DNA of 34,397 nt from contig PMAE01000010.1 in assembly GCA_003152485.1 (NCBI GenBank), forward strand, positions 2,900 through 37,296. Reading direction: 5' to 3'. The notes beneath the pieces are model-generated. The model had not been told where the DNA came from and searched no databases. It saw only the letters and a program-made list of their open reading frames with translations. Shown piece after piece: positions 7,106 to 15,271 of the stretch. Origin of the DNA: Gemmatimonadota bacterium. Lineage in GTDB: Bacteria; Gemmatimonadota; Gemmatimonadetes; Gemmatimonadales; Gemmatimonadaceae. The number at the start of each line of letters is the position of its first letter. Position 1 is the stretch's first letter. A program made the translations under genes and the position numbers.

Positions 7106-9048
7106 AGCGTGAACACGTAGACGGTTCCGCCAGGCGCGGTATAGTTCGGCAAATCCGGCATCGCGCCTGTCGCGCCCAGCGCGGCGGTGGGATCGTTGGC
7201 TGAGAGACCGAGCGCGATCGCGCCCGCCCACCCGCCGACCCCAGAATAGACCGCGACATATTGCTTGCCATCGGGGCCAGTAAACGTCATCGGGTTGCCG
7301 ATGATGCCGGAACCGGTTTTGAACTGCCACAACACCTTGCCGCTGTGCGCATCCACGGCGCGAAGCCACCCATCCATCGTGCCGTAGAACAGCAGATCGC
7401 TGCCCGTGACGACCGGACCGCTCCACACCGGGAACCGCTCGGGGATGCCCCACACTTTCTTGCCCGTCGTGGGGTCCCACGCGATGAACTCACCGCGGGC
7501 ATTCCACCCTTTGGAGCCCGGATACATGTGCACGTCCGCCCCGAGATACGGGGTGCCCTCGATATAGCTGGCTTTCAGTCCCGCGTAGTCCATGCACAGG
7601 TTGGTCGTGGGGGTGTAGAACAAACCTGTTCGCGGCGAGAATGCCGCCGGTTGCTGGTCGCGCGCGCCAGTCGATGAGGGGCAGATATGCCGAGTGTTCA
7701 CACCCTGGTGCGTCTGCTTGGCTGCAACGGTCTGCGGGCGTCCCGTATGGAGATCGACCCCGGTCGCCCAGTTCAGATCTTGAAATGGCTGCGCGACCAG
7801 CACTTCCCCCGTCGCGCGATCGATCGTGTAGGCAAATCCGTTGCGGTCGAAATGGACGACGACCTTGCGCGGTTGTCCGTTGATCGGGATGTCGACGGGA
7901 ATCGCTTCGTTCACCCCATCGTAGTCCCAGGCGTCGTGCGGGGTCATCTGGTATGCCCACCGTGCGTCGCCAGTCGCGGGATCGCGCGCGAACATCGTCG
8001 CCGCCCACATGTTGTCGCCGGGGCGCATGTCGGGGTTCCACACACCCGGGTTCGCGGACCCATAGTAAATCTCGTTCAGCTCGGGATCGTACGTGACCCA
8101 TCCCCACACCGTGCCCCCGCCAAGCTTCCATTGGTCGGCCGGCCAGGTGCTCACACCGAGATTGGTGCCTTTGTATTGTGGATAGAAGGGCTTGAAGCTC
8201 GGGCCGATCTTCACCGCCGAATCAGGTCCGGTGTTGTAAGCCCGCCAGATCACCCGGCCCGTCGAGAGATCCAGACCCGCGATCCAGCCGTGTACGCCAA
8301 GCTCGGCGCCGCTATTCCCAACCAGCACGACATTTCCGACGATGAGGGGCGCCATCGTCATTGTGGAGCCCTCTTCGATCGAGTCGAGCTGGGTATCCCA
8401 GAGCACTTTACCCGTTACGGCATCGAGCGCGACGGTGTGGTTGTCCAGACGGTTGAACACGATCTTGCCGGCGCCGAACGATGCTCCGCGATTGACGACA
8501 TCACAACACGCCTCGCCCTGCGACGCCGGGGCGGTGGCGGGTCGGTAGATCCATTTCGTCGGGCCGCCGGGCCGCGTCAGGTCGAGCGCGAATACGGTAT
8601 TCGGGTAGGGCGTCACGATGTACATGGTGTTGTCCACCACCAGAGGCTGCCCCTCGAATCCGCGCGCGTAGCCGGTCGAGAACGTCCACGCCACTTTCAG
8701 ATTCTTGACGTTGTCGGGCGTGATCTGCGCGAGGGGACTATACCGCGTGCCTTGCGCGTCCCGGCCCGGGAGCGGCCATGTCCCATCCGGTGGGGCGCCC
8801 GGTGGCAGCGCGCCGGCGGCATTCGACGGCGGCGCGTCCCCCATCGACGTGCTCACCATCGCCGACTTCTGGGGACCGCAGGCCGCGAAGCCGATCGCCA
8901 CCGCCGCGGCGGCCACTCGCCCAATCGGGACCGCTCGTCGCGCGACGTGATCCTGTCCGGGAAGGGGTCGCGACGCATCCGACGCCGATTCGCGCGGCGA
9001 GTACGCAACCCCGTGTGCCTCGAGACCCACGTCCCGTGACGCCGCCAC
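7102..9048 (-). CDS. xoxF: Lanthanide-type PQQ methanol/alcohol dehydrogenase (XoxF family)
   Basis: Periplasmic PQQ-dependent dehydrogenase with an eight-bladed propeller. Methanol or another primary alcohol is oxidised and electrons go to a cytochrome c. Family marks are the adjacent-cysteine pair in GEACCDVVNRG, the metal-ligand Glu in NSGAELG, the PQQ-stacking Trp in GGGTVWGW, the metal-ligand Asn in SANPGVWNPD and the catalytic site in HDAWDYDGVNE. The catalytic Asp is encoded at 7924-7926. Two residues later a second Asp (7918-7920) occupies the position that binds a lanthanide in XoxF and is Ala in calcium-type MxaF. The start is uncertain: GTG 9048 has GGAG nine bases upstream, while the open frame reaches 9240. 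The export segment ends in AIGFAAC, which could be a lipobox. Confidence 0.9.
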   Translation of the reverse strand: MAASRDVGLEAHGVAYSPRESASDASRPLPGQDHVARRAVPIGRVAAAAVAIGFAACGPQKSAMVSTSMGDAPPSNAAGALPPGAPPDGTWPLPGRDAQGTRYSPLAQITPDNVKNLKVAWTFSTGYARGFEGQPLVVDNTMYIVTPYPNTVFALDLTRPGGPTKWIYRPATAPASQGEACCDVVNRGASFGAGKIVFNRLDNHTVALDAVTGKVLWDTQLDSIEEGSTMTMAPLIVGNVVLVGNSGAELGVHGWIAGLDLSTGRVIWRAYNTGPDSAVKIGPSFKPFYPQYKGTNLGVSTWPADQWKLGGGTVWGWVTYDPELNEIYYGSANPGVWNPDMRPGDNMWAATMFARDPATGDARWAYQMTPHDAWDYDGVNEAIPVDIPINGQPRKVVVHFDRNGFAYTIDRATGEVLVAQPFQDLNWATGVDLHTGRPQTVAAKQTHQGVNTRHICPSSTGARDQQPAAFSPRTGLFYTPTTNLCMDYAGLKASYIEGTPYLGADVHMYPGSKGWNARGEFIAWDPTTGKKVWGIPERFPVWSGPVVTGSDLLFYGTMDGWLRAVDAHSGKVLWQFKTGSGIIGNPMTFTGPDGKQYVAVYSGVGGWAGAIALGLSANDPTAALGATGAMPDLPNYTAPGGTVYVFTL

Positions 9049-9510
9049 GCCGTCCGACTCCGCTGATGTCCGCCCAATCGATGCTGTCACGACCCGAAGA
9101 GGGACGCCAACAGGCGTCACTCGCCCGCCCGCATCCGGATCGCGGACCACTGCCAGGTCGTCTCCATTGCATATGCCGTTCCCGCTCGGAGACGCGCCGG
9201 ACGCCGCATCCTCTGGCCTGATCCGCGTGCCGCATCCCATGATCGGTCGCCAGCTCCGAACGCGCCGCGTCCAGCACGCTATGCGGCCTAGCGGCGAGGA
9301 GTGGCCCTGGGTATGTTCGCGCCGAGAATTTCTGTGGTCATCGGTAGTCGTTTATCGTCGCGGCGCTCGGCACTCCAACTGGAGGGTGATGCGCGTCGTC
9401 GAGCATTGAAGTCGATTCGCGCCTGGCGGCGCGTCGGTACCGGGGCGCCGTTCTTGGACGCACCGAGCCCGACTGCGGCCCGCTGACCGGCGCTGCCCCG
9501 AGGGTCGGTC
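9049..9510. promoter_or_regulatory. Divergent control region between xoxF and sdhC
   Basis: About 460 bases lie between the chosen xoxF start and sdhC, which point away from each other, so both operon promoters must lie here. The part 9320-9370 is the most AT-rich of the stretch. The sdhC ribosome site is AGGG at 9501-9504. I see no confident -35/-10 pair, no riboswitch and no believable third gene; the open frames here have no family character. If xoxF begins at the far start (9240) the region shrinks to 270 bases. Confidence 0.45.
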
Positions 9511-10314
9511 ATGGCGCACGTGCAGCTTCCGGTGGTCGATCGTCCGCAACCGCTCACGATGCGCCAAGACGCGTGGTGGGTGCAGCCGGGAGTCATGGCG
9601 ATCGTGCTGATGTCGTTCGTGGCGTATGCCACGTGGGCCGCATTTCAAAACGCCCACTATCGCTTCGGCCCGTATCTCTCGCCGTTCTATTCGCCCGAGA
9701 TCCTCGGCGACTCTCCGCATGCGTGGTTCGGGCCGAAGCCGGGATGGTGGCCGGGATGGGTACCGTTTTCCCCGGCGCTGCTGATCCTGCCCTTCCCCGG
9801 CCTCTTTCGCGTCACCTGCTACTACTACCGCGGCGCCTACTATAAGGCATTGTGGGCCGACCCACCGTCGTGCACGGTCCGGGAGCCACGCCACTCCTAC
9901 CGCGGCGAACAATCGTTTCCGCTGATCCTGCAGAACGTGCACCGCTACTTCCTCTATTTCGGGCTGCTCATCTTGATCTTCCTCGCCCACGACGCATGGG
10001 ATGCACTCTGGTTCGCGGATCCGACGAGTGGCGTGACACGATTCGGCATCGGGGTTGGGACGCTGGTGCTGACGCTCAATGTCGTCCTGCTCACGGGCTA
10101 TACCTTTGGATGCCACTCGTTGCGCCACATCGTGGGTGGCTACCTTGACCGGCTCGCCGATCGCCCCATCCGCCGTCAGGCCTATGCCTGCGCGAGTTGC
10201 TTCAATCGATGGCACATGCGGTGGGCGTGGATGAGTTTGTTCGGCGTCGCGTTCGCCGACATCTACGTGCGCATGTGTTCGATGGGTATCTGGCACGATT
10301 GGCGGCTCCTCTGA
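9511..10314 (+). CDS. sdhC: Succinate dehydrogenase membrane anchor subunit
   Basis: Membrane subunit of succinate dehydrogenase/fumarate reductase, 267 residues, with about five hydrophobic segments (around 27-45, 88-105, 140-160, 180-200 and 230-250). It resembles the large single-anchor subunit of actinobacterial Sdh1-type enzymes rather than the small SdhC/SdhD pair, and no sdhD is present. Several membrane-proximal histidines are candidate haem or quinone-site residues (NVHRYFLYFG, FLAHDAWD, GCHSLRH, RWHMRWAW), along with an unusual CASC motif near 221. The ATG has AGGG seven bases upstream. The gene lies 15 bases before sdhA in the same direction. The assignment rests largely on position, length and topology. 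Confidence 0.83.
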   Translation: MAHVQLPVVDRPQPLTMRQDAWWVQPGVMAIVLMSFVAYATWAAFQNAHYRFGPYLSPFYSPEILGDSPHAWFGPKPGWWPGWVPFSPALLILPFPGLFRVTCYYYRGAYYKALWADPPSCTVREPRHSYRGEQSFPLILQNVHRYFLYFGLLILIFLAHDAWDALWFADPTSGVTRFGIGVGTLVLTLNVVLLTGYTFGCHSLRHIVGGYLDRLADRPIRRQAYACASCFNRWHMRWAWMSLFGVAFADIYVRMCSMGIWHDWRLL

Positions 10315-10329
10315 CGGTCTCTACTCTCC

Positions 10330-12141
10330 GTGGCTGATTTCGAAACGGTTCATCACGACGTCCTCGTCATCGGCGCGGGCGGGGCCGGCCTGCGCGCAGC
10401 GATTGCGGCCGCCGCCGATGGCGTCTCGGTCGGGCTCGTCTGCAAGTCGCTGCTGGGCAAGGCACACACCGTCATGGCCGAGGGCGGCGTCGCGGCGGCG
10501 TTGGGTAACGTGGACGATCGCGATAGCTGGAAGGTGCATTTCGCCGACACGATGCGCGGCGGCCAATACGTGAACAATTGGCGCATGGCCGAGCTCCACG
10601 CGCAGGAGGCGCCCGCTCGCGTCCGGGAGCTCGAAGCCTGGGGCGCGCTGTTCGACCGGACGCCGGATGGCCGGATCCTCCAGCGCAACTTCGGCGGCCA
10701 CCGGTATCCCAGGCTGGCGCACGTCGGTGACCGCACCGGACTCGAGATGATCCGCACGCTGCAGGATCACGGGATCCATCAGGGCATCGATGTGCACATG
10801 GAGTGGACCGTGCTGACGTTGTTGACGGATGGGGACCGCGTGGCGGGGGCCCTCGCCTACGATCGAGAACGCGGCCGGTTCCGTCTCTTCGCGGCGCGCG
10901 CGGTCGTGCTCGCGACGGGCGGCGTCGGCCGCGCGTTCCGCATTACGAGCAACAGCTGGGAGTACACCGGCGACGGCCAATCGCTCGCGTACCACGCCGG
11001 GGCCGTGCTCCAGGATATGGAGTTCGTGCAGTTCCATCCCACGGGCATGGTGTGGCCGCCCAGTGTGCGCGGCATCCTGGTGACCGAAGGCGTCCGGGGT
11101 GAGGGGGGTGTCCTCACGAACAATCAAGGTCGCCGGTTTATGTTCGATGATATCCCCGAGAACTATCGCGCTCAGACCGCGGCCGATCCGGACGAGGGCT
11201 GGCGGTACACGCAGGGCGACAAGAACGCCCGCCGTCCGCCCGAACTATTGACCCGCGACCATGTGGCGAGATCCATCACCCGTGAGGTCCGCGAGGGGCG
11301 CGGCAGCCCACACGGCGGCGTGTACCTCGACATCGCGTGGATCAAAGAGCGCCTGCCCCATGCGGCCGAGCACATCAAGAAGAAGCTGCCCAGCATGTAC
11401 CATCAGTTCAAACAACTCGCCGACATTGATATCACCGCCGAGCCGATGGAGGTCGGTCCGACCACGCACTACATCATGGGCGGCATCCGGGTGGACGGCG
11501 ATACCCAAATGACGAACCTCGCGGGGCTCTTCGCCGCCGGCGAATGCGCGGCGGGGTTACACGGCGCAAACCGGCTGGGCGGTAACTCGCTGTCCGACCT
11601 CCTGGTCTTCGGCCAGCGGGCCGGCGCGCACGCGGCTCAATTTGCGCGAGCCCACGATGAGGCGGCGCCCGACCCGCGTCAGGCGGACGAGGCGGCACGC
11701 ATCGCGTTGGAGCCGTTCTCGCGCCCCAGCGGCGAAGGGCCGTTTCAGATCCAGCAGGCGCTGCAGGGCACGATGCAGGAGCTCGTCGGGATCGTCCGAC
11801 GCGACGACGAGATGACCGAAGCCCTGAGTCAGATTGCGACCCTCGCGGACCGGGTAGCCCGGGTCGCCGTCGACGGCAACCGCGAGTACAATCCCGGATG
11901 GCATACGGCGTTGGATCTCGGGAACTTGCTCACGGTCTCCGAAGCGATCACGCGATCGGCGATCGAGCGTCGAGAAAGCCGCGGTGGCCACTTCCGCGAC
12001 GACTATCCGGACAAGGACCCGAGTTTTGCCCAGTTCAACATCACGGTGCGCAAAGGGGCGGATGGCCACATGGAATTGCACCACGAGACCATCCGACCGA
12101 TACCGGACGCGCTGCAACAGGTGATCGCGGAGGCGGGTTGA
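10330..12141 (+). CDS. sdhA: Succinate dehydrogenase flavoprotein subunit
   Basis: FAD subunit of complex II, 603 residues, which oxidises succinate to fumarate at the cytoplasmic face. The Rossmann motif is VIGAGGAGLRAA, the FAD-linking His is in GKAHTVMAEGG, and the substrate site includes FHPTG, the catalytic Arg region of PELLTRDHVARSI, HYIMGGI and AAGECAAGLHGANRLGGNSL. Length and motifs are complete. The GTG start at 10330 has no clear ribosome site, which fits coupling to sdhC. Its last codons contain a strong GGAGG at 12129-12133 that serves the 18-codon frame between sdhA and sdhB. Confidence 0.97.
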   Translation: MADFETVHHDVLVIGAGGAGLRAAIAAAADGVSVGLVCKSLLGKAHTVMAEGGVAAALGNVDDRDSWKVHFADTMRGGQYVNNWRMAELHAQEAPARVRELEAWGALFDRTPDGRILQRNFGGHRYPRLAHVGDRTGLEMIRTLQDHGIHQGIDVHMEWTVLTLLTDGDRVAGALAYDRERGRFRLFAARAVVLATGGVGRAFRITSNSWEYTGDGQSLAYHAGAVLQDMEFVQFHPTGMVWPPSVRGILVTEGVRGEGGVLTNNQGRRFMFDDIPENYRAQTAADPDEGWRYTQGDKNARRPPELLTRDHVARSITREVREGRGSPHGGVYLDIAWIKERLPHAAEHIKKKLPSMYHQFKQLADIDITAEPMEVGPTTHYIMGGIRVDGDTQMTNLAGLFAAGECAAGLHGANRLGGNSLSDLLVFGQRAGAHAAQFARAHDEAAPDPRQADEAARIALEPFSRPSGEGPFQIQQALQGTMQELVGIVRRDDEMTEALSQIATLADRVARVAVDGNREYNPGWHTALDLGNLLTVSEAITRSAIERRESRGGHFRDDYPDKDPSFAQFNITVRKGADGHMELHHETIRPIPDALQQVIAEAG

Positions 12142-12197
12142 TGGATGCCCACCTGACTCGCCTACACATGGCTCATTTTCGATTGGTGGTGACGTGA
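12141..12197 (+). CDS. 18-codon bridging ORF between sdhA and sdhB (possible coupling peptide)
   Basis: A short frame (MDAHLTRLHMAHFRLVVT) fills the sdhA-sdhB gap exactly. Its ATG shares a base with the sdhA stop (TGATG), and its TGA overlaps the sdhB GTG start. A near-perfect ribosome site, GGAGG, stands seven bases upstream, better than anything before sdhB itself. The frame differs from both sdh genes. This looks like a translated leader that delivers ribosomes to sdhB rather than a functional protein, but translation is only inferred. Confidence 0.4.
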   Translation: MDAHLTRLHMAHFRLVVT

Positions 12198-13021
12198 CGA
12201 CCCCTCCGACCCCCGGCCTGTCCGGTGTCCCGTCTCGAGCCCCGGCATCAGCCCCGGCATCATCGGACTCCCGCACGGCGACCTTTCGCGTCTGGCGGGG
12301 CGACGCCACCGGCGGCGCATTCCACGACTACCCGACCGAGACCTCCACCGGCATGGTCGTCCTCGACGCCATCCATCAGATCCAGGCCGACCAAGCCAAC
12401 GACCTGGCCGTGCGATGGAACTGCAAGGCCGGGAAGTGCGGGTCGTGCTCGGCCGAGATCAATGGCAAGCCGCGCCTCATGTGCATGACCCGGCTGAGTG
12501 ATCTCTCGCTCGACGCGCCCGTGACCGTCGAGCCTATGCGGGCCTTCCCGCTGGTCAAGGACCTGGTGACCGACCTCTCCTGGAACTACCGCGTCAAGAA
12601 GCAGATCACCAAGTTCACCCCCCGCCCCCCCGATGCGCCCGACGGCACGTGGCGAATCCAGCAGGCGGATGTCGATCGCGTGCAGGAGTTCCGGAAGTGC
12701 ATCGAATGCTATCTCTGTCAGGACGTCTGCCACGTCATTCGTGAGCATCACGAGCAGGACACGTTCATTGGTCCGCGGTTCTTCGTCTATGCCGCCGCTC
12801 TGGAGATGCATCCCCTCGACATCGCGGACCGTATCCCGGCACTCAAGCGGGAGCACGGGATCGGGTTCTGCAACATCACGAAGTGCTGTACCTCGGTGTG
12901 CCCGGAGAACATCACCATCACCGACAACGCGATCATCCCGCTCAAGGAGCGGGTCGTCGATGAGTTCTACGATCCACTGGGGAAGTTGGTGAAGCTGTTC
13001 TCACGGGCGCATCGCGGATAG
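12194..13021 (+). CDS. sdhB: Succinate dehydrogenase iron-sulfur subunit
   Basis: Electron-transfer subunit of complex II, 275 residues. The N-terminal 2Fe-2S ferredoxin domain carries CKAGKCGSC and the fourth cysteine in LMCM. The C-terminal domain holds the 4Fe-4S site CIECYLCQDVC and the 3Fe-4S site in CNITKCCTSVCPE, so electrons run FAD, 2Fe-2S, 4Fe-4S, 3Fe-4S to quinone. The first 30 residues are a Pro/Ser/Ala-rich extension of low complexity. Start: GTG at 12194, within the overlap with the 18-codon ORF, and only a weak GGTGGTG precedes it. It lies 13 bases before the next gene. Confidence 0.96.
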   Translation: MTTPPTPGLSGVPSRAPASAPASSDSRTATFRVWRGDATGGAFHDYPTETSTGMVVLDAIHQIQADQANDLAVRWNCKAGKCGSCSAEINGKPRLMCMTRLSDLSLDAPVTVEPMRAFPLVKDLVTDLSWNYRVKKQITKFTPRPPDAPDGTWRIQQADVDRVQEFRKCIECYLCQDVCHVIREHHEQDTFIGPRFFVYAAALEMHPLDIADRIPALKREHGIGFCNITKCCTSVCPENITITDNAIIPLKERVVDEFYDPLGKLVKLFSRAHRG

Positions 13022-13034
13022 CGGAGACAGCCCG

Positions 13035-13535
13035 ATGCATACCCTCAAGCCGATCACCCGGGCGGGCGTGCCCGCGGCGCTCCTGAAAGCGGAGCGCTAC
13101 CGACTGCTCAACGATTCGTCGGCCGCCGAAAGCATTTGCCTCGACGTGCTGGACGCGGATCCTGACAATCAGCACGCGCTGGTGACGCTGCTGCTGTCGA
13201 TCACGGACCAGATACGCGATGGGCTGGTGGAAGGCGTGACCCGCTCGCGCGAAGTACTGCCCCGCCTCAAGGATGAATACAAGCGGCACTACTACGCCGG
13301 CATCATCTGCGAGCGGCGGGCGAAAGCGCAACTCGTCCGCGGTGGTCCGCGCGCGCACCAGGTCGCGGCCCAGTGGGTCCAGGAGGCCATGCGTCACTAC
13401 GAAACCGCCGAGTCGATGCGACCGACAGGAAACGACGAGGCCATTCTCCGGTGGAACACCTGCGCGCGACTGCTCAACCGGGGGGAGCAGCTGCACCCAC
13501 CGGTCGAAGAGCTCTACGAGCCGAGCCTGGAGTAG
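13035..13535 (+). CDS. TPR-like hypothetical protein of the sdh operon
   Basis: A 166-residue soluble protein without a signal peptide, starting at ATG 13035 behind GGAG at 13023-13026. Residues about 10-60 (AALLKAERYRLLNDSSAAESICLDVLDADPDNQHAL) read as a tetratricopeptide-like helical hairpin, and the HYETAESMRPTGNDEAILRW part looks like another. No catalytic motif is visible. Its place 13 bases after sdhB on the same strand makes it the fourth gene of the sdh operon, so an assembly or scaffold role for complex II is possible; that is inference from position. It ends 75 bases before the convergent peptidase gene. Confidence 0.75.
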   Translation: MHTLKPITRAGVPAALLKAERYRLLNDSSAAESICLDVLDADPDNQHALVTLLLSITDQIRDGLVEGVTRSREVLPRLKDEYKRHYYAGIICERRAKAQLVRGGPRAHQVAAQWVQEAMRHYETAESMRPTGNDEAILRWNTCARLLNRGEQLHPPVEELYEPSLE

Positions 13536-13610
13536 CGCGTCCCGCCGCCGCGACGCCCAATCGGCGATCGCGGCGCCGGCCAAAGAGTGCTCGCTCCGAA
13601 CATCACCTGT

Positions 13611-15269
13611 TCATTTCAGCCGCGGCGACGTCGTGCGGGGCGCGGGCACGCAGTCGGGCCACGTCGTGGGAATGCGACGATAGGCGGCGGGCGCGCCGGG
13701 CGCGGGCGGCGGAGCCGCGGCCGCTATGGCTGCCGCGGCCACCAGATCGATCCGTTCGCGAGTAATCAGCGTGGGATCTTCGGACGCCAGATACGCCAGC
13801 ATCGCCGTCACCGTCGCGTTCGACCGAAGGTCGTCGAACACGATCTTGTCATACGTATCTCGATTCGTGTGCCACGTGTAGTTGCCGTAGTCCCAGGGCA
13901 GTGCCCCCAAGCCAAACGCCGGCGCCCCGTGACAACTGAACGAGAAATCGTCGCTGCCACCGCCGGCGGGAAAGCCCGGACCGGCAAAGGTGATCTGGTT
14001 GCGCAGCTCGAACGGGATCTTGCCTAGCCATTGCGCGATGTGCTCGGCCGCATTCGGGAGGCCAGCGCCGCTCATCCGCACGATGCGACCCGTGCCATTG
14101 TCCTGATTGAATAGTGCCTGGAGACCACGCAAGACGTCGGGGTGATCCTCGGAGAACGCTTTCGACCCCACCTCCCCTTCCTCCTCGCCACTCCAGTGGC
14201 CGACGAGGATCGTGCGCTTCGGATGCGGATACACCGTCTTCAGAATCCGCATCGCCTCGAGCATCGTGACAGTGCCGGTCCCGTTGTCGGTCGCGCCGGA
14301 CGATCCATCCCACGAGTCGAAGTGCGCGGACAGCATCACGTACTCGTCAGGTTTTTCGACGCCTTTGATCGTGGCGACGGTGTTGAAGACCGGACGCTCA
14401 CCCAGGAGCTCGCCGTCCAAGTTGAGCCGCAGGGTTGGATGCTGGTCGTGTTCGGTCAGGCGGTAGACCAACCCGTAGTCTTCGCAGCTCAACGCGATCG
14501 CGGGGGCCCGCGTGTCGTAGGTCTCGAAGATCTCGATCGTGCCCCACCCGTTTTTGGGGCGCGACGTGATGATCGCCGCGACGCCAGCCTGCTCGAGCCG
14601 GATCCCGAGCTCACCGGTGCCGATCGCGAGACTGTAGCCCGTCCCCCGGACGTCGGGGTTCCGCCATTCCCGCTGGACCGCCGCGCGGAGCGTGTCCATC
14701 CGCAACTTCGATTCCGGCGTGGCGTTCTGATCCCAGTCGTCGGTCGGCCGACAGGTGGGCTGGAGTCCCGCCACCAGGACGAACTTCCCCTTAGCGTTTG
14801 GCAACCACTTGACGAACTCGCCACTGTCGGCGAACCGCGGCAGGATCACGGTCTGGGCCGTCAGATCGCGTTTGCCGGTCCCTGGGCTGTACCCGAGCAT
14901 CGTGCCCTCGAGTGACCGGATGCGAGGTTCGACGAGATCGATATGCGAGTACCCCCGACGCCAGCCGCGCCACGTTCCATATTGCTCGTTCTTCGCATCG
15001 ATCCCCCACGATGCGTAGGTCTTGACGAGCCAGTCGTTGCCTCGCTTGAGGTCCGGCGAGCCGGTGAGTCGCGGACCGATTGAATCAAACAAGACCGACG
15101 ACAGATGCTCGACCTGCGAGCTGTCCACGCCGATGGCCCAAATGCGTTTGATGACCGGGTCATCAGTGGGAAACGTCTGCGCCGCGAGCGGTGTCCAGCG
15201 GGCACCGGCGAGCGTGGCGATGAGTAGCGCGAGACGCCATGGCCATACGGGATCGATCGAGATCCGCAT
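13611..15269 (-). CDS. Secreted M28-family zinc peptidase
   Basis: Exported di-zinc aminopeptidase or carboxypeptidase of family M28, 552 residues. A signal peptide (about 1-31, ending PLAAQ) is followed by a PA-like insert (about 130-260) and the catalytic domain. Zinc and catalytic residues visible are His316 and Asp328 (AHFDSWDGSSGATDNGTG), the Glu cluster in SGEEEGEVG (362-364), Asp390 in NQDNGTG and the late His in TWHTNRDTYDK. The C-terminus is Ala/Pro-rich. It probably degrades peptides outside the cytoplasm; the exact specificity cannot be read. ATG 15269 lies two bases after the stop of the bicupin gene, so the two are co-transcribed. Confidence 0.93.
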   Translation of the reverse strand: MRISIDPVWPWRLALLIATLAGARWTPLAAQTFPTDDPVIKRIWAIGVDSSQVEHLSSVLFDSIGPRLTGSPDLKRGNDWLVKTYASWGIDAKNEQYGTWRGWRRGYSHIDLVEPRIRSLEGTMLGYSPGTGKRDLTAQTVILPRFADSGEFVKWLPNAKGKFVLVAGLQPTCRPTDDWDQNATPESKLRMDTLRAAVQREWRNPDVRGTGYSLAIGTGELGIRLEQAGVAAIITSRPKNGWGTIEIFETYDTRAPAIALSCEDYGLVYRLTEHDQHPTLRLNLDGELLGERPVFNTVATIKGVEKPDEYVMLSAHFDSWDGSSGATDNGTGTVTMLEAMRILKTVYPHPKRTILVGHWSGEEEGEVGSKAFSEDHPDVLRGLQALFNQDNGTGRIVRMSGAGLPNAAEHIAQWLGKIPFELRNQITFAGPGFPAGGGSDDFSFSCHGAPAFGLGALPWDYGNYTWHTNRDTYDKIVFDDLRSNATVTAMLAYLASEDPTLITRERIDLVAAAAIAAAAPPPAPGAPAAYRRIPTTWPDCVPAPRTTSPRLK

Positions 15270-15271
15270 GG

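Noticed and set aside
7106..7480. Longer start for the xoxJ-like gene
   Set aside because: It would cover 375 bases of xoxF in another frame; the ATGA overlap at 7105 and the signal peptide give a better start.
8342..9221. Several long plus-strand frames opposite xoxF
   Set aside because: High-GC shadow frames with Arg/Pro/Ala composition and no motif.
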